A stretch of DNA of 64,000 nt, taken from assembly GCF_036226605.1 (NCBI RefSeq), contig NZ_CP109000.1:3654501-3718500 (forward strand), given 5' to 3'. Shown here in pieces: positions 51,707-60,574 of this stretch. Below the pieces are notes generated by a model. That model made no database searches. It was not told the DNA's origin and saw only the letters and a program-made list of their open reading frames with translations. This stretch comes from Streptomyces sp. NBC_00704. Lineage in GTDB: Bacteria > Actinomycetota > Actinomycetes > Streptomycetales > Streptomycetaceae. Every line of letters begins with the position of its first letter. Positions within the stretch are counted from its first letter, which is position 1. A program made the translations under genes and the position numbers.

Positions 51707-53821
51707 TTGTCCACGCCGTCCACTCCGTCCACGCCGTCCACGGCGTCCCCTGCGTCCACGGCGCCCGTGTCGTCCACGTGCGTCGACGACGATCCGCTCG
51801 CCCGCGAACGCTCCCATCTGTCCGCCTCGCGCACCGCCCTGCGCGCGATGCGCGAGGACGCGGAGTCCCTCGACATCCGTGACGTGACCGCGAACTGGGT
51901 CAACGCGCAGATCCTGGAGCGCCAGATCGGGGAGCGCATCAAGGCGCTCGCCGACCTCAGCGACACCCCGCTGTTCTTCGGGCGGCTGGACTACCTGCAC
52001 GCTCCCGGCGCGGACCGGGCGGAGGGGGCCGAGGGCGAGCGCTTCTACATCGGGCGGCGCCATGTGCACGACGCGGACGGCGACCCGATGGTCGTCGACT
52101 GGCGTGCGCCGGTCTCGCAGCCGTTCTACCGGGCGTCCAAGAAGGACCCGATGGACGTGGGGCTGCGCCGCCGCTTCGGCTACACGCGCGGGGACATCAC
52201 CGCCTACGAGGACGAGCACCTCTCCGACCCCGGCGACCCGTCGGTGGCCGCGGCCACGAGCAGGCTGCTCCAGCAGGAGATCGAGCGGCCGCGCGTCGGC
52301 CCGATGCGCGACATCGTCGCCACGATCCAGCCCGAGCAGGACGAGATCGTGCGCAGCGGGCTGGGCGGGACGGTCTGTGTGCAGGGCGGTCCGGGCACCG
52401 GGAAGACGGCCGTGGGCCTGCACCGGGTGGCCTATCTGCTGTACGCCCACCGGGAGCGGCTGGCGCGCACGGGCACGCTGGTGATCGGGCCGAACAAGTC
52501 CTTCCTGCGGTACATCGAGCAGGTGCTGCCCGCGCTGGGCGAGCTGACGGTCCGCCAGGGCACGGTGGACGACCTGGTGGCGCACGTGGAGGTGCGGGGC
52601 GCGGACGACGCGGCGGCGGCGGTCGTCAAGGGCGACGCGAGGATGGCGCAGGTGCTGCGCCGGGCGCTGTACGCGCACGTGGGCACGCCGGACGAGCCGG
52701 TCGTCGTGGTGCGCGGCTCGCGGCGCTGGCGGGTTCCGGCGTACGAGGTGCAGGAGATGGTGGGCGAGCTGCTCGACCGGGACATGCGGTACGGCGCCGC
52801 GCGCGAGGCGCTGCCGCGGCGCATCGCGCACGCCGTGCTGGTGCAGATGGAGCGCTCGGGCGAGGCCCCGGACGACCGGGTGCAGGACGCCGTGGCCCGC
52901 GACGGCGCGGTGAAGGCGGCCGTGAAGCAGGTGTGGCCGGCCGTGGATCCGGCGAAGCTGGTGCTGCGGCTCCTCACGGACGCGGACTTCCTCGCCGCCC
53001 ACGCGCGGGGCGTGCTGAGCGAGGAGGAGCAGAAGACGATCCTGTGGGCGAAGCCGGTGCGGTCGGTGAGGTCGGCCAGGTGGTCGGCGGCGGACGCGGT
53101 GCTGATCGACGAGGCGACGGATCTCGTCGAGCGCACCCACTCGCTCGGTCATGTGGTGCTGGACGAGGCGCAGGACCTGTCGCCGATGCAGTACCGGGCG
53201 GTGGGCCGGCGCTGCACGACGGGTTCGGCGACCGTGCTGGGCGACCTGGCGCAGGGCACGACGCCCTGGGCGACCCGCAGCTGGGAGGAGGCCCTCGCCC
53301 ACCTGGGCAAGGCGGACGCGGTGGTCGAGGAGCTGACGGCCGGTTTCCGGGTGCCGACGGACGTCATCGCGTACGCCTCGCGGCTGCTGCCGCACATCGC
53401 GCCGGGCCTGGCCCCGGTCGCCTCCGTCCGGGAGAACCCCGGTTTCTTCGAGGTGCGGCAGGTCTCCGGGGTCGCGGAGGTCGTCGCGGCGTGCGAGGAG
53501 TCGCTGCGCCACGAGGGCTCGACGGGGCTGATCGCGGCCGACGCGCGGATCCCGGCCCTGGCCCGGGCGCTGACGGCGGCCGGTGTCGCGCATCTGTCCC
53601 CGGGCGAGGAGACGACGGCGGAGAACCGTCTCACCCTGGTCCCGGCCTCGCTCGCGAAGGGCCTGGAGTACGACTACGTCGTCCTCGACGAGCCGCGGGC
53701 CGTGGTCGACGGGGAGCCCGACGGGCGGACGGGGCTGCGCCGGCTGTACGTGGCCCTCACCCGTGCGGTGTCGGGCCTGACCGTGACCCACGAGGACGCG
53801 CTCCCGCCCGAGCTGGGCTGA
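51707..53821 (+). CDS. HelD/HelR-like RNA polymerase-remodelling ATPase
   Basis: A 704-residue UvrD-like superfamily I protein of the HelD group. After a Ser/Thr/Pro-rich start come the N-terminal coiled-coil arm (ERSHLSASRTALRAMREDAE), the FGRLDY and IGRRHVHDADGDPMVVDWRA block, P-loop GGPGTGKTAV (about 226-235), LDEAQDLSPMQ, and the C-terminal ALTRAV motif. HelD/HelR removes stalled or rifampicin-bound RNA polymerase from DNA. The start is TTG 51707, with GGAGG 9 nt upstream. Confidence 0.87.
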   Translation: MSTPSTPSTPSTASPASTAPVSSTCVDDDPLARERSHLSASRTALRAMREDAESLDIRDVTANWVNAQILERQIGERIKALADLSDTPLFFGRLDYLHAPGADRAEGAEGERFYIGRRHVHDADGDPMVVDWRAPVSQPFYRASKKDPMDVGLRRRFGYTRGDITAYEDEHLSDPGDPSVAAATSRLLQQEIERPRVGPMRDIVATIQPEQDEIVRSGLGGTVCVQGGPGTGKTAVGLHRVAYLLYAHRERLARTGTLVIGPNKSFLRYIEQVLPALGELTVRQGTVDDLVAHVEVRGADDAAAAVVKGDARMAQVLRRALYAHVGTPDEPVVVVRGSRRWRVPAYEVQEMVGELLDRDMRYGAAREALPRRIAHAVLVQMERSGEAPDDRVQDAVARDGAVKAAVKQVWPAVDPAKLVLRLLTDADFLAAHARGVLSEEEQKTILWAKPVRSVRSARWSAADAVLIDEATDLVERTHSLGHVVLDEAQDLSPMQYRAVGRRCTTGSATVLGDLAQGTTPWATRSWEEALAHLGKADAVVEELTAGFRVPTDVIAYASRLLPHIAPGLAPVASVRENPGFFEVRQVSGVAEVVAACEESLRHEGSTGLIAADARIPALARALTAAGVAHLSPGEETTAENRLTLVPASLAKGLEYDYVVLDEPRAVVDGEPDGRTGLRRLYVALTRAVSGLTVTHEDALPPELG

Positions 53822-54032
53822 CGGTCAGGACCCGCCGCCCGCCGCCGCCCGCCGCCGCACTTCGCCCCACCCCGGCCCGCCCCGCCCGCATGGCCCGGCC
53901 CGCCCCGCCCGCATGGCCCGGCCCGGCCCGCACGATTGTCCGACCCGCACGATTGTCCGGATCCGGATATGGATCGAGATCCGGCTGCGGCGGGGCCGGT
54001 CCGCGTCGGGGGCGGGTCAGTCCGGCTGTGCG

Positions 54033-54743
54033 TCACTCCGGCTGTGCGGCGTCCAGGGTTCGGCGCCATTGGCGGACGGAGCGTTCCGACACCGGGCCGG
54101 TCCAGCCGTGGGGGCGGGCCGCGCCGCCGATGTGGAAGGCGTTCAGGCCGGCGGCGCGCAGCCGGGGCACATGGCCGAGGCGCAGGCCGCCGCCGACGAG
54201 GAGTTGCTGTTCGTAGCCCGGCTCGGTGTGCCGGGCCGCCTCGGCGAGCAGGGTGGGCAGTCCGGCGTCGACGCCGTCGGCGGAGCCGGCGGTGAGGTAG
54301 GTGTCCAGTCCGGGCAGGCCGTCCAGCTGTTTGCGCACGGCGTCGCGGTCGGCGGCGTGGTCGAGGGCGCGGTGGAACGTCCAGGGGCAGCCGTCGAGTT
54401 CGGCGACGACGCGCTCGACCGCGGTGAGGTCGACGCAGCCGTGCGCGTCGAGGAAGCCGAGCACGAACTCGTCGGCGCCTGCGGCGCGCAGCTCGCCGGC
54501 GGTCCGCACGAGGCGGTCGACGTCGTTCGCGGCGCCCGCGGCGAAGCCGTCGGCGAGGCGCACCATGACGCGCAGGGAGAGGTCCACGGCGGCCCGGATC
54601 CCGGTGAGCACGGCGACCGGCGGGGTGAGTCCGTCGGCGGCCATGTCGGTGACCAGTTCGAGGCGGTCCGCGCCTCCGGCCTGGGCGGCGACCGCGTCCT
54701 CGACGTCGAGGGCGATCACCTCCAGAACTGCACGCTTGCTCAT
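54033..54743 (-). CDS. cutC: Copper homeostasis protein CutC
   Basis: A 236-residue TIM-barrel CutC protein. Family blocks are LEVIALDVEDAVAAQAGGAD with RLELV, LTPPVAVL, VMVRL, FVLGFLDAHGCVD, FHRALDHA and VGGGLR. I chose ATG 54743; eight in-frame residues upstream are ignored. The role in copper handling is a family label with weak direct support in bacteria. Confidence 0.88.
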   Translation of the reverse strand: MSKRAVLEVIALDVEDAVAAQAGGADRLELVTDMAADGLTPPVAVLTGIRAAVDLSLRVMVRLADGFAAGAANDVDRLVRTAGELRAAGADEFVLGFLDAHGCVDLTAVERVVAELDGCPWTFHRALDHAADRDAVRKQLDGLPGLDTYLTAGSADGVDAGLPTLLAEAARHTEPGYEQQLLVGGGLRLGHVPRLRAAGLNAFHIGGAARPHGWTGPVSERSVRQWRRTLDAAQPE

Positions 54744-54832
54744 GGGACCCCATTCGTCGGCGTCCATCGACGCGCTTCGGGCTACAGGTCTAGTCCAATT
54801 TAAGAATACGCCGGTCCGCGCGACAATGAGGC

Positions 54833-55477
54833 ATGGCCGATCTCGACGTCCTGCGCACCCGTTTCAGCCACGCCCTGGAGGGCGTGCGGACCGCCGCGGG
54901 CGGCCCCGACCCGCGTCCCTACGCCGACGCCCTCCTCGCCCGCTGGCAGGAGCCGCACCGCCGCTACCACACGCTCGCGCACCTCACCGCGGTCCTCGAC
55001 CACGTCGACGAGCTGGCCGCACACGCCGCCGACCCCGACGTCGTCCGGCTGGCGGCCTGGTTCCACGACGCCGTCTACCTGCCGGACCGCTCCGAGAACG
55101 AGGAGCGCTCCGCCCGGCTCGCCGAGCGGGCCCTCGCCGAGGCGGGCGCGCCGCCCGAGCGGACGGCCGAGGTCGCGCGGCTCGTCCGGCTCACCGTCAC
55201 CCACGACCCGGCCGACGACGACCCCGACGGCCAGGTCCTGTGCGACGCCGACCTCGCGATCCTCGCCGCCCCGCCGGCCGCCTACGCCGCCTACACGGCC
55301 GCCGTCCGCGCGGAGTACCACTTCGTCCCCGGCGACGCCTTCCGCACCGGCCGCGCGGACGTCCTGCGCCAACTGCTCTCACTGCCGCGCCTGTTCAGGA
55401 CGCCGTACGGGAGCAGGACGTGGGAGGAGACGGCCCGGTACAACCTGCGGGGCGAACTGGAGCTGCTGACCTCATGA
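54833..55477 (+). CDS. HD-domain metal-dependent phosphohydrolase
   Basis: A 214-residue HD-like protein. The metal ligands are seen in RRYHTLAHL (His46), AAWFHDAVY (His78, Asp79) and LCDADLAIL (Asp). It resembles predicted phosphohydrolases with an N-terminal RWQEPHRRYH motif. The substrate is unknown. Its stop overlaps the start of the GNAT gene by 4 nt (ATGA), so they form an operon. Confidence 0.85.
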   Translation: MADLDVLRTRFSHALEGVRTAAGGPDPRPYADALLARWQEPHRRYHTLAHLTAVLDHVDELAAHAADPDVVRLAAWFHDAVYLPDRSENEERSARLAERALAEAGAPPERTAEVARLVRLTVTHDPADDDPDGQVLCDADLAILAAPPAAYAAYTAAVRAEYHFVPGDAFRTGRADVLRQLLSLPRLFRTPYGSRTWEETARYNLRGELELLTS

Positions 55478-56022
55478 GCGCCGCCCCGCCCCCGCCCGCG
55501 TCACCGCCCGGCCCCCGCGCGCCCCGCATCCCCGCCGCGCGCCTCACCCTCGAAGGCGTCTCCCCCGGCGCGGCCGCCGGACTGCGGGCGGGCGGCGGCG
55601 GGGGCTTCGCCTGGCTCGGGGGCGAACCGTACGCGGGGACCCGGGAGGCCGCGGGGATGACGGCGCAAGCGTACGCGCGCGGGGTGCACCGGCCGGAGTT
55701 CGGCCTCTACGTCCTCGTCCGCCGGGCGGACGGCCTGGCCGTCGGCAGCATGGGCTTCCACGCCGCCCCCGACGACGACGGCCGCACGGAGGTCGGCTAC
55801 GACCTCGTCGAGACCGCCCGCGGCCACGGGTACGCCACCGAGGCGCTGCGCGCGCTGGCCGGCTGGGCGCTGGCCCGTGACGACGTCCGGCGCCTGTTCG
55901 CGGTCGTCGAACACGCGAACGCCCCGTCCCGTGCCGTGCTCGAACGGGCCGGGTTCGTCAGGGTCGGCGAAGGCGAGGGCGAGTACGCGTATGAGCTGCG
56001 CGGCCGACGTCACCTGACGTAG
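55474..56022 (+). CDS. GNAT family N-acetyltransferase
   Basis: A 182-residue acetyltransferase of the RimJ/RimL-like type. It contains LYVLVRRADGLAVGSMGFHA, the acetyl-CoA loop ETARGHGYATEALRAL (Q/RxxGxG/A), and the end block VEHANAPSRAVLERAGFVRV. An N-terminal Pro-rich stretch precedes the fold. It is translationally coupled to the HD hydrolase. The acceptor is unknown. Confidence 0.87.
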   Translation: MSAAPPPPASPPGPRAPRIPAARLTLEGVSPGAAAGLRAGGGGGFAWLGGEPYAGTREAAGMTAQAYARGVHRPEFGLYVLVRRADGLAVGSMGFHAAPDDDGRTEVGYDLVETARGHGYATEALRALAGWALARDDVRRLFAVVEHANAPSRAVLERAGFVRVGEGEGEYAYELRGRRHLT

Positions 56023-56165
56023 CCGGGGCCGATCTTCGTCGCTTCGCCTCCCGCCGCCCGGCTCGCGTTCCGGATAATTCCGGCACGGCCGGGTCTCGCG
56101 CGGTCGCGTGCGCCGGGGCAGGCCGGAGCAGGCCGGAGCAGGCCGGGGGAAAACGGGGGAACGTC

Positions 56166-56990
56166 ATGAGCAGCAGCGGCCCGTCCACGCCTCCGGAGCC
56201 GCCCCGTCCCCCGCGGCCCGACCCCGACGCCCACCGGCTGGCCCGGCAGAGCGTGCGATGGGCCGTCATCGGGGTCGTCGTCAGCTCGGTGCTCGCCCTG
56301 GCGGGGTTGTACCAGGCGTCCCACGGGGGCGGCGGGCGGGACACCGCCGACGGCGGCACCGGCTGGAGCACCGGACCCGCGCCGGGCCCGGACACCGCCC
56401 CCGGCACCCCCTCCCCCTCGCCCTCCCCGGCGGACGCCTCCTCCGGCGCCACCGATGTCCTGGACCCCGGCGGGACGCCCGGCGGGGACGCCTCACCCGA
56501 CGACGACGGCACGGACGGGGACGGCGGGAGCGGCGGGGCCGACGGGCTGACCGCCGCCGAGCACGAGCTGCGGGACTCGCTCAACTCCGGCCAGTGGTCG
56601 CGCGAGAGCTGCTCGCACGCCCGGTGGCAGGGCGCGAAGGCCGCCCTGTTCTGCACGGTCACCACGGTCGACGCCTACGGCGTGCCCGGCGCAGGCAAGG
56701 CCAGTGTCGTGATGTACGGCACCAAGTACGACCGCGACGTCGTCTTCCAGTCGTACGCGGGACGGCTCCAGCCGGGCAACTGCGACGCGCAGAGCGGTGT
56801 CTACGGCACCTGGCGCGAGAACAACACCGGCGACTCGGCGGGCGACGTGGTCTGCTTCCTGTCGGACACCGGCCAGTACGTCTTCCTGTGCAGCTACTAC
56901 GACCGTCCGGCGCTGGTCCAGATCAGCGGCGCCGACCGGGCCCGGCTCGTCGCCTGGTGGCACACCATGGAGCCGGTGTTCACCCGCTGA
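56166..56990 (+). CDS. Membrane-anchored extracytoplasmic protein
   Basis: A 274-residue protein. It has a short Pro-rich cytoplasmic tail, one transmembrane helix (WAVIGVVVSSVLALAGLYQA, about 32-51), and about 80 disordered Gly/Asp/Ser/Thr residues. An exported domain of about 130 residues with five cysteines follows (SCSHAR, FCTVTT, NCDAQS, VCFLS, FLCSYY), probably disulfide-bonded. No family is recognised. Its 3' end overlaps the convergent DUF4031 gene by 11 bp. Confidence 0.77.
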   Translation: MSSSGPSTPPEPPRPPRPDPDAHRLARQSVRWAVIGVVVSSVLALAGLYQASHGGGGRDTADGGTGWSTGPAPGPDTAPGTPSPSPSPADASSGATDVLDPGGTPGGDASPDDDGTDGDGGSGGADGLTAAEHELRDSLNSGQWSRESCSHARWQGAKAALFCTVTTVDAYGVPGAGKASVVMYGTKYDRDVVFQSYAGRLQPGNCDAQSGVYGTWRENNTGDSAGDVVCFLSDTGQYVFLCSYYDRPALVQISGADRARLVAWWHTMEPVFTR

Positions 56991-57288
56991 CGCCGCCGTG
57001 CTTGCGCCGGCGCAGGCCGGCCGCCGTCAGCAGCCGCACCACCTCCCGGCTGCTCACCTCGACCGCGCCGGCCGCCACCAGCTCGGCGTAGCGGTGGGAG
57101 GGGATGTCGATGGGGGTCCCCCCGCTCGAGCGAAGCCGAGAGTGGGGGAGGTCGCGCTCGAAGGCGCGGCGCGGCACGCCCGACCGGTCGGCGAAGGCGT
57201 GCAGTTCGGCGTACGAGACGTCGCTGACGAGGTGGGACCACATCCGGCCGTGCCCCGGCCAGTCCGGCGGGTCGATGTAGACGGTCAT
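56980..57288 (-). CDS. DUF4031 protein with an in-frame palindromic-repeat insertion
   Basis: A 102-residue DUF4031 protein (TVYIDPPDWPGHGRMWSHLV, ELHAFADRSGVPRRAFERD and VRLLTAAGLRRRK). Family members continue directly from FERD to a short HYDIP-type segment. Here 14 residues, LPHSRLRSSGGTPI, are inserted, encoded by the palindromic repeat at 57111-57150. The frame is kept. The function of DUF4031 is unknown. It lies 7 bp downstream of the gene at 57296, probably one transcript. Confidence 0.8.
   Translation of the reverse strand: MTVYIDPPDWPGHGRMWSHLVSDVSYAELHAFADRSGVPRRAFERDLPHSRLRSSGGTPIDIPSHRYAELVAAGAVEVSSREVVRLLTAAGLRRRKHGGVSG
57111..57150. repeat. Short palindromic Streptomyces repeat inside the DUF4031 gene
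   Basis: TGGGGGTCCCCCCGCTCGAG followed by CGAAGCCGAGAGTGGGGGAG. It contains the dyads GGGGGTCCCCC and CGCTCGAGCG and can fold CCCCC-CTC against GAG-GGGGG. I recognise this sequence as a short interspersed repeat common between streptomycete genes; here it lies within a coding region. Confidence 0.75.
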
Positions 57289-57295
57289 GAGCAGC

Positions 57296-57691
57296 TCACG
57301 AGGTCGACGCGCCGCCCGTGGCCGCCCCGAGCGAGCCCACCGACGCCACCTTCACGCCCGCCTTGTGGCACACCCAGTGCGGATCCGGGCCGAGTTCGGG
57401 CTCGACGTCGAGGGCGTGCGGGTCGCCGGAGCCGCAGACCGGGCACAGCGGCCAGCGGCCATGGCTCTCCAGCAGGGCGTCCTGCACGTCCTGGGCCACC
57501 AGCCCCGCGACGTACGCCGCGCCCTCGGGCCACTGCTCGACCCACCAGCGCCGCTGCACCACGGAGTCCTCGACCATCGACACCACGTCCGGCGCGGCGA
57601 CCTCGCCCGAGGCGAGATCCGCCAGCACCAGGGCGCGCGCCGTGTGCAGGGTCCGTTCCAGCGGATCGACGGGGGTGAGGGGATCGTCCAT
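57296..57691 (-). CDS. Conserved-looking protein with a zinc-ribbon-like Cys cluster
   Basis: A 131-residue protein. A helical N-terminal half (LERTLHTARALVLADLASGE, WWVEQWPEGAAYVAGLVAQD) is followed by LCPVCGSGDPHALDVEPELG and HWVCHKAG, a probable CxxC...CH metal site. I chose ATG 57691 (MDDPLTPVD). It precedes the DUF4031 gene with 7 bp between. The function is unknown. Confidence 0.72.
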   Translation of the reverse strand: MDDPLTPVDPLERTLHTARALVLADLASGEVAAPDVVSMVEDSVVQRRWWVEQWPEGAAYVAGLVAQDVQDALLESHGRWPLCPVCGSGDPHALDVEPELGPDPHWVCHKAGVKVASVGSLGAATGGASTS

Positions 57692-58026
57692 GCCCCCATT
57701 GTGCGCAACTCGCACGGCGACCGTTGCGCGGCCGGAGGAATCGTTCGCCCCCGTTCCGCCTCAGACCACCGCCCCCACACCCGCACCGCACCGCACCGCA
57801 CCCGACCCGCTCCCTCCCCGGCCGCGTCGTACGGCGCGCCGGACCGTCCGCACCGGTAGACCGTAGGGGTGCTCGCGCGGCCCCGGCCGCCGGTCCCGTC
57901 CGCGCCGCGGAACCGGGCGGCGGAACCGGCGGACGAGCGCCCCGCCCGCCCGGTCCGACCTCACCCGCCCGACCTCGCCCGTCCCGCACCACGCCCACCC
58001 CCCTCACCGGAAGAGAGACCGTCCCG
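57692..58026. other. Divergent intergenic region, no gene
   Basis: A 335-bp GC-rich stretch with an ACCGC run (ACCGCACCGCACCGCACCCG near 57783). It must carry promoters for the 57691 gene and for murQ; none is clear enough to place. Confidence 0.45.
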
Positions 58027-58962
58027 ATGACCTCCAGCCCGGACCCCCAGGAACTGCGCGCCGCGCTCGAGACGCTGACCACCGAGGCGTTCCGCCCCGA
58101 CCTGTCGGAGATCGACCGCCTGCCCACCCTGGACATCGCCCGCCTCATGAACGGCGAGGACGCGGGCGTGCCCGCCGCCGTGGCCGCCCGGCTGCCGGAG
58201 ATCGCCGCCGTCGTCGACGCCGTCGCCGAACGGATGGCGCGCGGCGGACGCCTGGTCTACGCCGGCGCGGGCACCGCCGGACGGCTCGGCGTGCTCGACG
58301 CCTCCGAATGCCCGCCGACCTTCGGCACCGACCCCGGCCAGGTCCTCGGGGTGCTCGCCGGGGGGCCGTCGGCCCTGGTGAGCGCCGTCGAGGGCGCCGA
58401 GGACTCCCCGGAGCTGGCCGAGGCGGACCTCGCCGCCCTGTCGCTCACGCCCGACGACACCGTGGTCGGCGTCTCCGCCTCGGGCCGCACCCCGTACGCC
58501 CTGGGCGCCGTGCGGTACGCGCGTTCGCGGGGCGCGCTGACCGTGGGCCTGGCCTGCAACGCGGGCAGCGCGCTGGCCGCGGCCGCCGACCACGGCATCG
58601 AGGTGGTCGTGGGGCCCGAACTGCTCGCCGGCTCCACCCGGCTGAAGGCCGGCACCGCGCAGAAGCTGGTGCTGAACATGATCTCGACCATCACGATGAT
58701 GCGGCTGGGCAAGACCTTCGGGAACCTGATGGTCGACGTCCGCGCCACCAACGACAAGCTGCGCGCCCGCTCCCGGCGGATCGTCGCCCTGGCGACGGGC
58801 GCGGCGGACGACACGGTCGAGACGGCTCTCACGGCCGCCGGCGGGGAGGTCAAGAACGCGATCCTGATCGTGCTGACCGGCGTGGACGGGCCCGCGGCCG
58901 CCCGCCTTCTGGAGGAGTCCGGGGGCCATCTGCGCGCCGCGCTCGCCGCCGCGGGCGGCTGA
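58027..58962 (+). CDS. murQ: N-acetylmuramic acid 6-phosphate etherase
   Basis: A 311-residue MurQ. It converts MurNAc-6-phosphate to GlcNAc-6-phosphate and D-lactate in cell-wall recycling. The SIS domain shows YAGAGTAGRLGVLDASECPP, VGVSASGRTPY, and the signature GSTRLKAGTAQKLVLNMIST. The catalytic Glu region is VEGAEDSPELAEAD. I chose ATG 58027; about 100 in-frame upstream codons are intergenic. The PTS gene follows after 16 bp, so uptake and lactyl-ether cleavage are co-expressed. Confidence 0.93.
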   Translation: MTSSPDPQELRAALETLTTEAFRPDLSEIDRLPTLDIARLMNGEDAGVPAAVAARLPEIAAVVDAVAERMARGGRLVYAGAGTAGRLGVLDASECPPTFGTDPGQVLGVLAGGPSALVSAVEGAEDSPELAEADLAALSLTPDDTVVGVSASGRTPYALGAVRYARSRGALTVGLACNAGSALAAAADHGIEVVVGPELLAGSTRLKAGTAQKLVLNMISTITMMRLGKTFGNLMVDVRATNDKLRARSRRIVALATGAADDTVETALTAAGGEVKNAILIVLTGVDGPAAARLLEESGGHLRAALAAAGG

Positions 58963-58978
58963 GCCGCACGCTCGACGG

Positions 58979-60427
58979 GTGCGCATCGACTCCTCCACCA
59001 CAGCCGCCGCGATCCTGCCCCTGGTCGGCGGCCCCGCGAACGTCACCTCCGTCGCCCACTGCATGACCCGGCTGCGCCTCGGCCTCGCCGATCCGTCCCG
59101 CGCCGACCGGGCGGCGCTGCGGGCCGTGCCCGGAGTCCTCGGACTCGTCATGGACGACGGCTCCTGCCAAGTGGTCCTCGGCCCCGGCGCGGTGACGGCG
59201 GTGACGGCCGCGTTCGAGCGGCTGCTCGCCGAAGCGCCCGCCGCCGCCCCGCCCGCCGGCGCCCCCTCCACCGCGTCCCCGACGGCGGTCCCGGCAGCGG
59301 CGGCGGGCCCGGCAGCGGCGGGTCGCGGGGCGGGCGGGAGCGGGCCGAAGGTCCTGCTGCGCCGGATCGCGGCCGTCTTCCTCCCGCTGATCCCCGCCCT
59401 CGTCGGCTGCGGGATCCTCGCGGGCGTCAACGGCCTCCTGCTGAACGCGGGCCTGCTGCCCGGCCTCACCCCCGCGCTGACCGCCGTCGCCTCCGGCTTC
59501 ATGGCCCTGCTCCCCGTGTTCGTCGGCTACAACACGGCGAAGGAGTTCGGCGGCACCCCGGTCCTGGGCGGCGCGGTCGCGGCGATCGTCGTCCACCCGG
59601 GCGTCGCGCAGGTGACGGCGTTCGGGGTGGCGCTCTCCCCCGGCCAGGGCGGCGTCCTGGGCGCGCTGGCGGCGGCCCTGCTGGCGACCCGCGTGGAGAA
59701 GTGGTGCCGCGGCCGGGTCCCCCGGACGCTGGACGTGCTCCTCACCCCCACCCTGACGGTCCTCGTCGCGGGCCTGGGCACGCTGTACGGGCTGATGTAC
59801 GCGGCCGGCGCGGTGTCCGCGGCCGTCGGCGCGGCGGCGAACTGGCTGCTGGCGACGACGGGCGCGTTCGCCGGCCTCGTCCTGGGCGGCCTCTTCCTGC
59901 CCCTGGTGACGCTGGGCCTGCACCAGGCCCTCATCCCGGTCCACGCCACCCTCATCGAGCAGCAGGGCTACACGGTCCTGCTGCCCGTCCTGGCGATGGC
60001 GGGCGCGGGCCAGGTCGGCGCGGCGGTCGCCGTGTACGTCCGGCTGCGCCCCGGCGCACCCCTGCGCACGACGATCAGGTCGGCGCTCCCGGCCGGGCTG
60101 CTCGGCGTCGGCGAGCCCCTGGTCTACGGGGTGTCGCTGCCGCTGGGCCGCCCTTTCCTGACCGCCTGCGCGGGCGGGGCGGCCGGCGGGGCCTTCGTCG
60201 GGTTCTTCGCGATGCTCGGCGACCGGGTCGGGGCGACGGCGATCGGCCCGTCCGGCTGGGCCCTGTTCCCGCTGCTGGCGGGCAACCGGGGCCTGGGCGA
60301 GACGGCGGGGATCTACGCGGGCGGGCTGCTGACGGGGTACGCGGTGGGGTTCGCCGCGACCTACGCCTTCGGCGGGGTGAGCGCGGCGACCGCGGCCGCC
60401 GCCGCCCTCGATCCGCACGGTTCCTGA
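58979..60427 (+). CDS. PTS transporter EIIBC (probable MurNAc uptake)
   Basis: A 482-residue EIIB-EIIC protein. The EIIB phosphocysteine is Cys28 in AHCMTRLRLGL. An Ala/Pro linker (about 83-120) leads to EIIC with about 10 membrane helices (LIPALVGCGILAGVNGLLLN, GVGEPLVYGVSLPLGRPFLT). There is no EIIA domain, so a separate EIIA must act. The murQ neighbour points to N-acetylmuramic acid, as for MurP; other amino sugars are possible. The start is GTG 58979. The stop codon lies in the first unit of a 20-bp tandem repeat. Confidence 0.85.
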   Translation: MRIDSSTTAAAILPLVGGPANVTSVAHCMTRLRLGLADPSRADRAALRAVPGVLGLVMDDGSCQVVLGPGAVTAVTAAFERLLAEAPAAAPPAGAPSTASPTAVPAAAAGPAAAGRGAGGSGPKVLLRRIAAVFLPLIPALVGCGILAGVNGLLLNAGLLPGLTPALTAVASGFMALLPVFVGYNTAKEFGGTPVLGGAVAAIVVHPGVAQVTAFGVALSPGQGGVLGALAAALLATRVEKWCRGRVPRTLDVLLTPTLTVLVAGLGTLYGLMYAAGAVSAAVGAAANWLLATTGAFAGLVLGGLFLPLVTLGLHQALIPVHATLIEQQGYTVLLPVLAMAGAGQVGAAVAVYVRLRPGAPLRTTIRSALPAGLLGVGEPLVYGVSLPLGRPFLTACAGGAAGGAFVGFFAMLGDRVGATAIGPSGWALFPLLAGNRGLGETAGIYAGGLLTGYAVGFAATYAFGGVSAATAAAAALDPHGS

Positions 60428-60490
60428 ACGATCCGCACGGTTCCTGAACGATCCGCACGGTTCCTGAACGATCCGCACGGTTCCTGACGA
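60411..60490. repeat. 20-bp tandem repeat spanning the EIIBC stop codon
   Basis: GATCCGCACGGTTCCTGAAC is repeated four times. The first copy supplies the last codons DPHGS and TGA of the PTS gene. Each unit carries the same in-frame-type TGA, so copy-number change would not alter the protein. Confidence 0.88.
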
Positions 60491-60574
60491 GGACGCACCG
60501 ACGACGAGGGCGGGGGCCCCGCCCCCACCCCGCCCCGGCTTCCGGTCCGCGGCGCCCGCCCTACCCTTGGTGCC

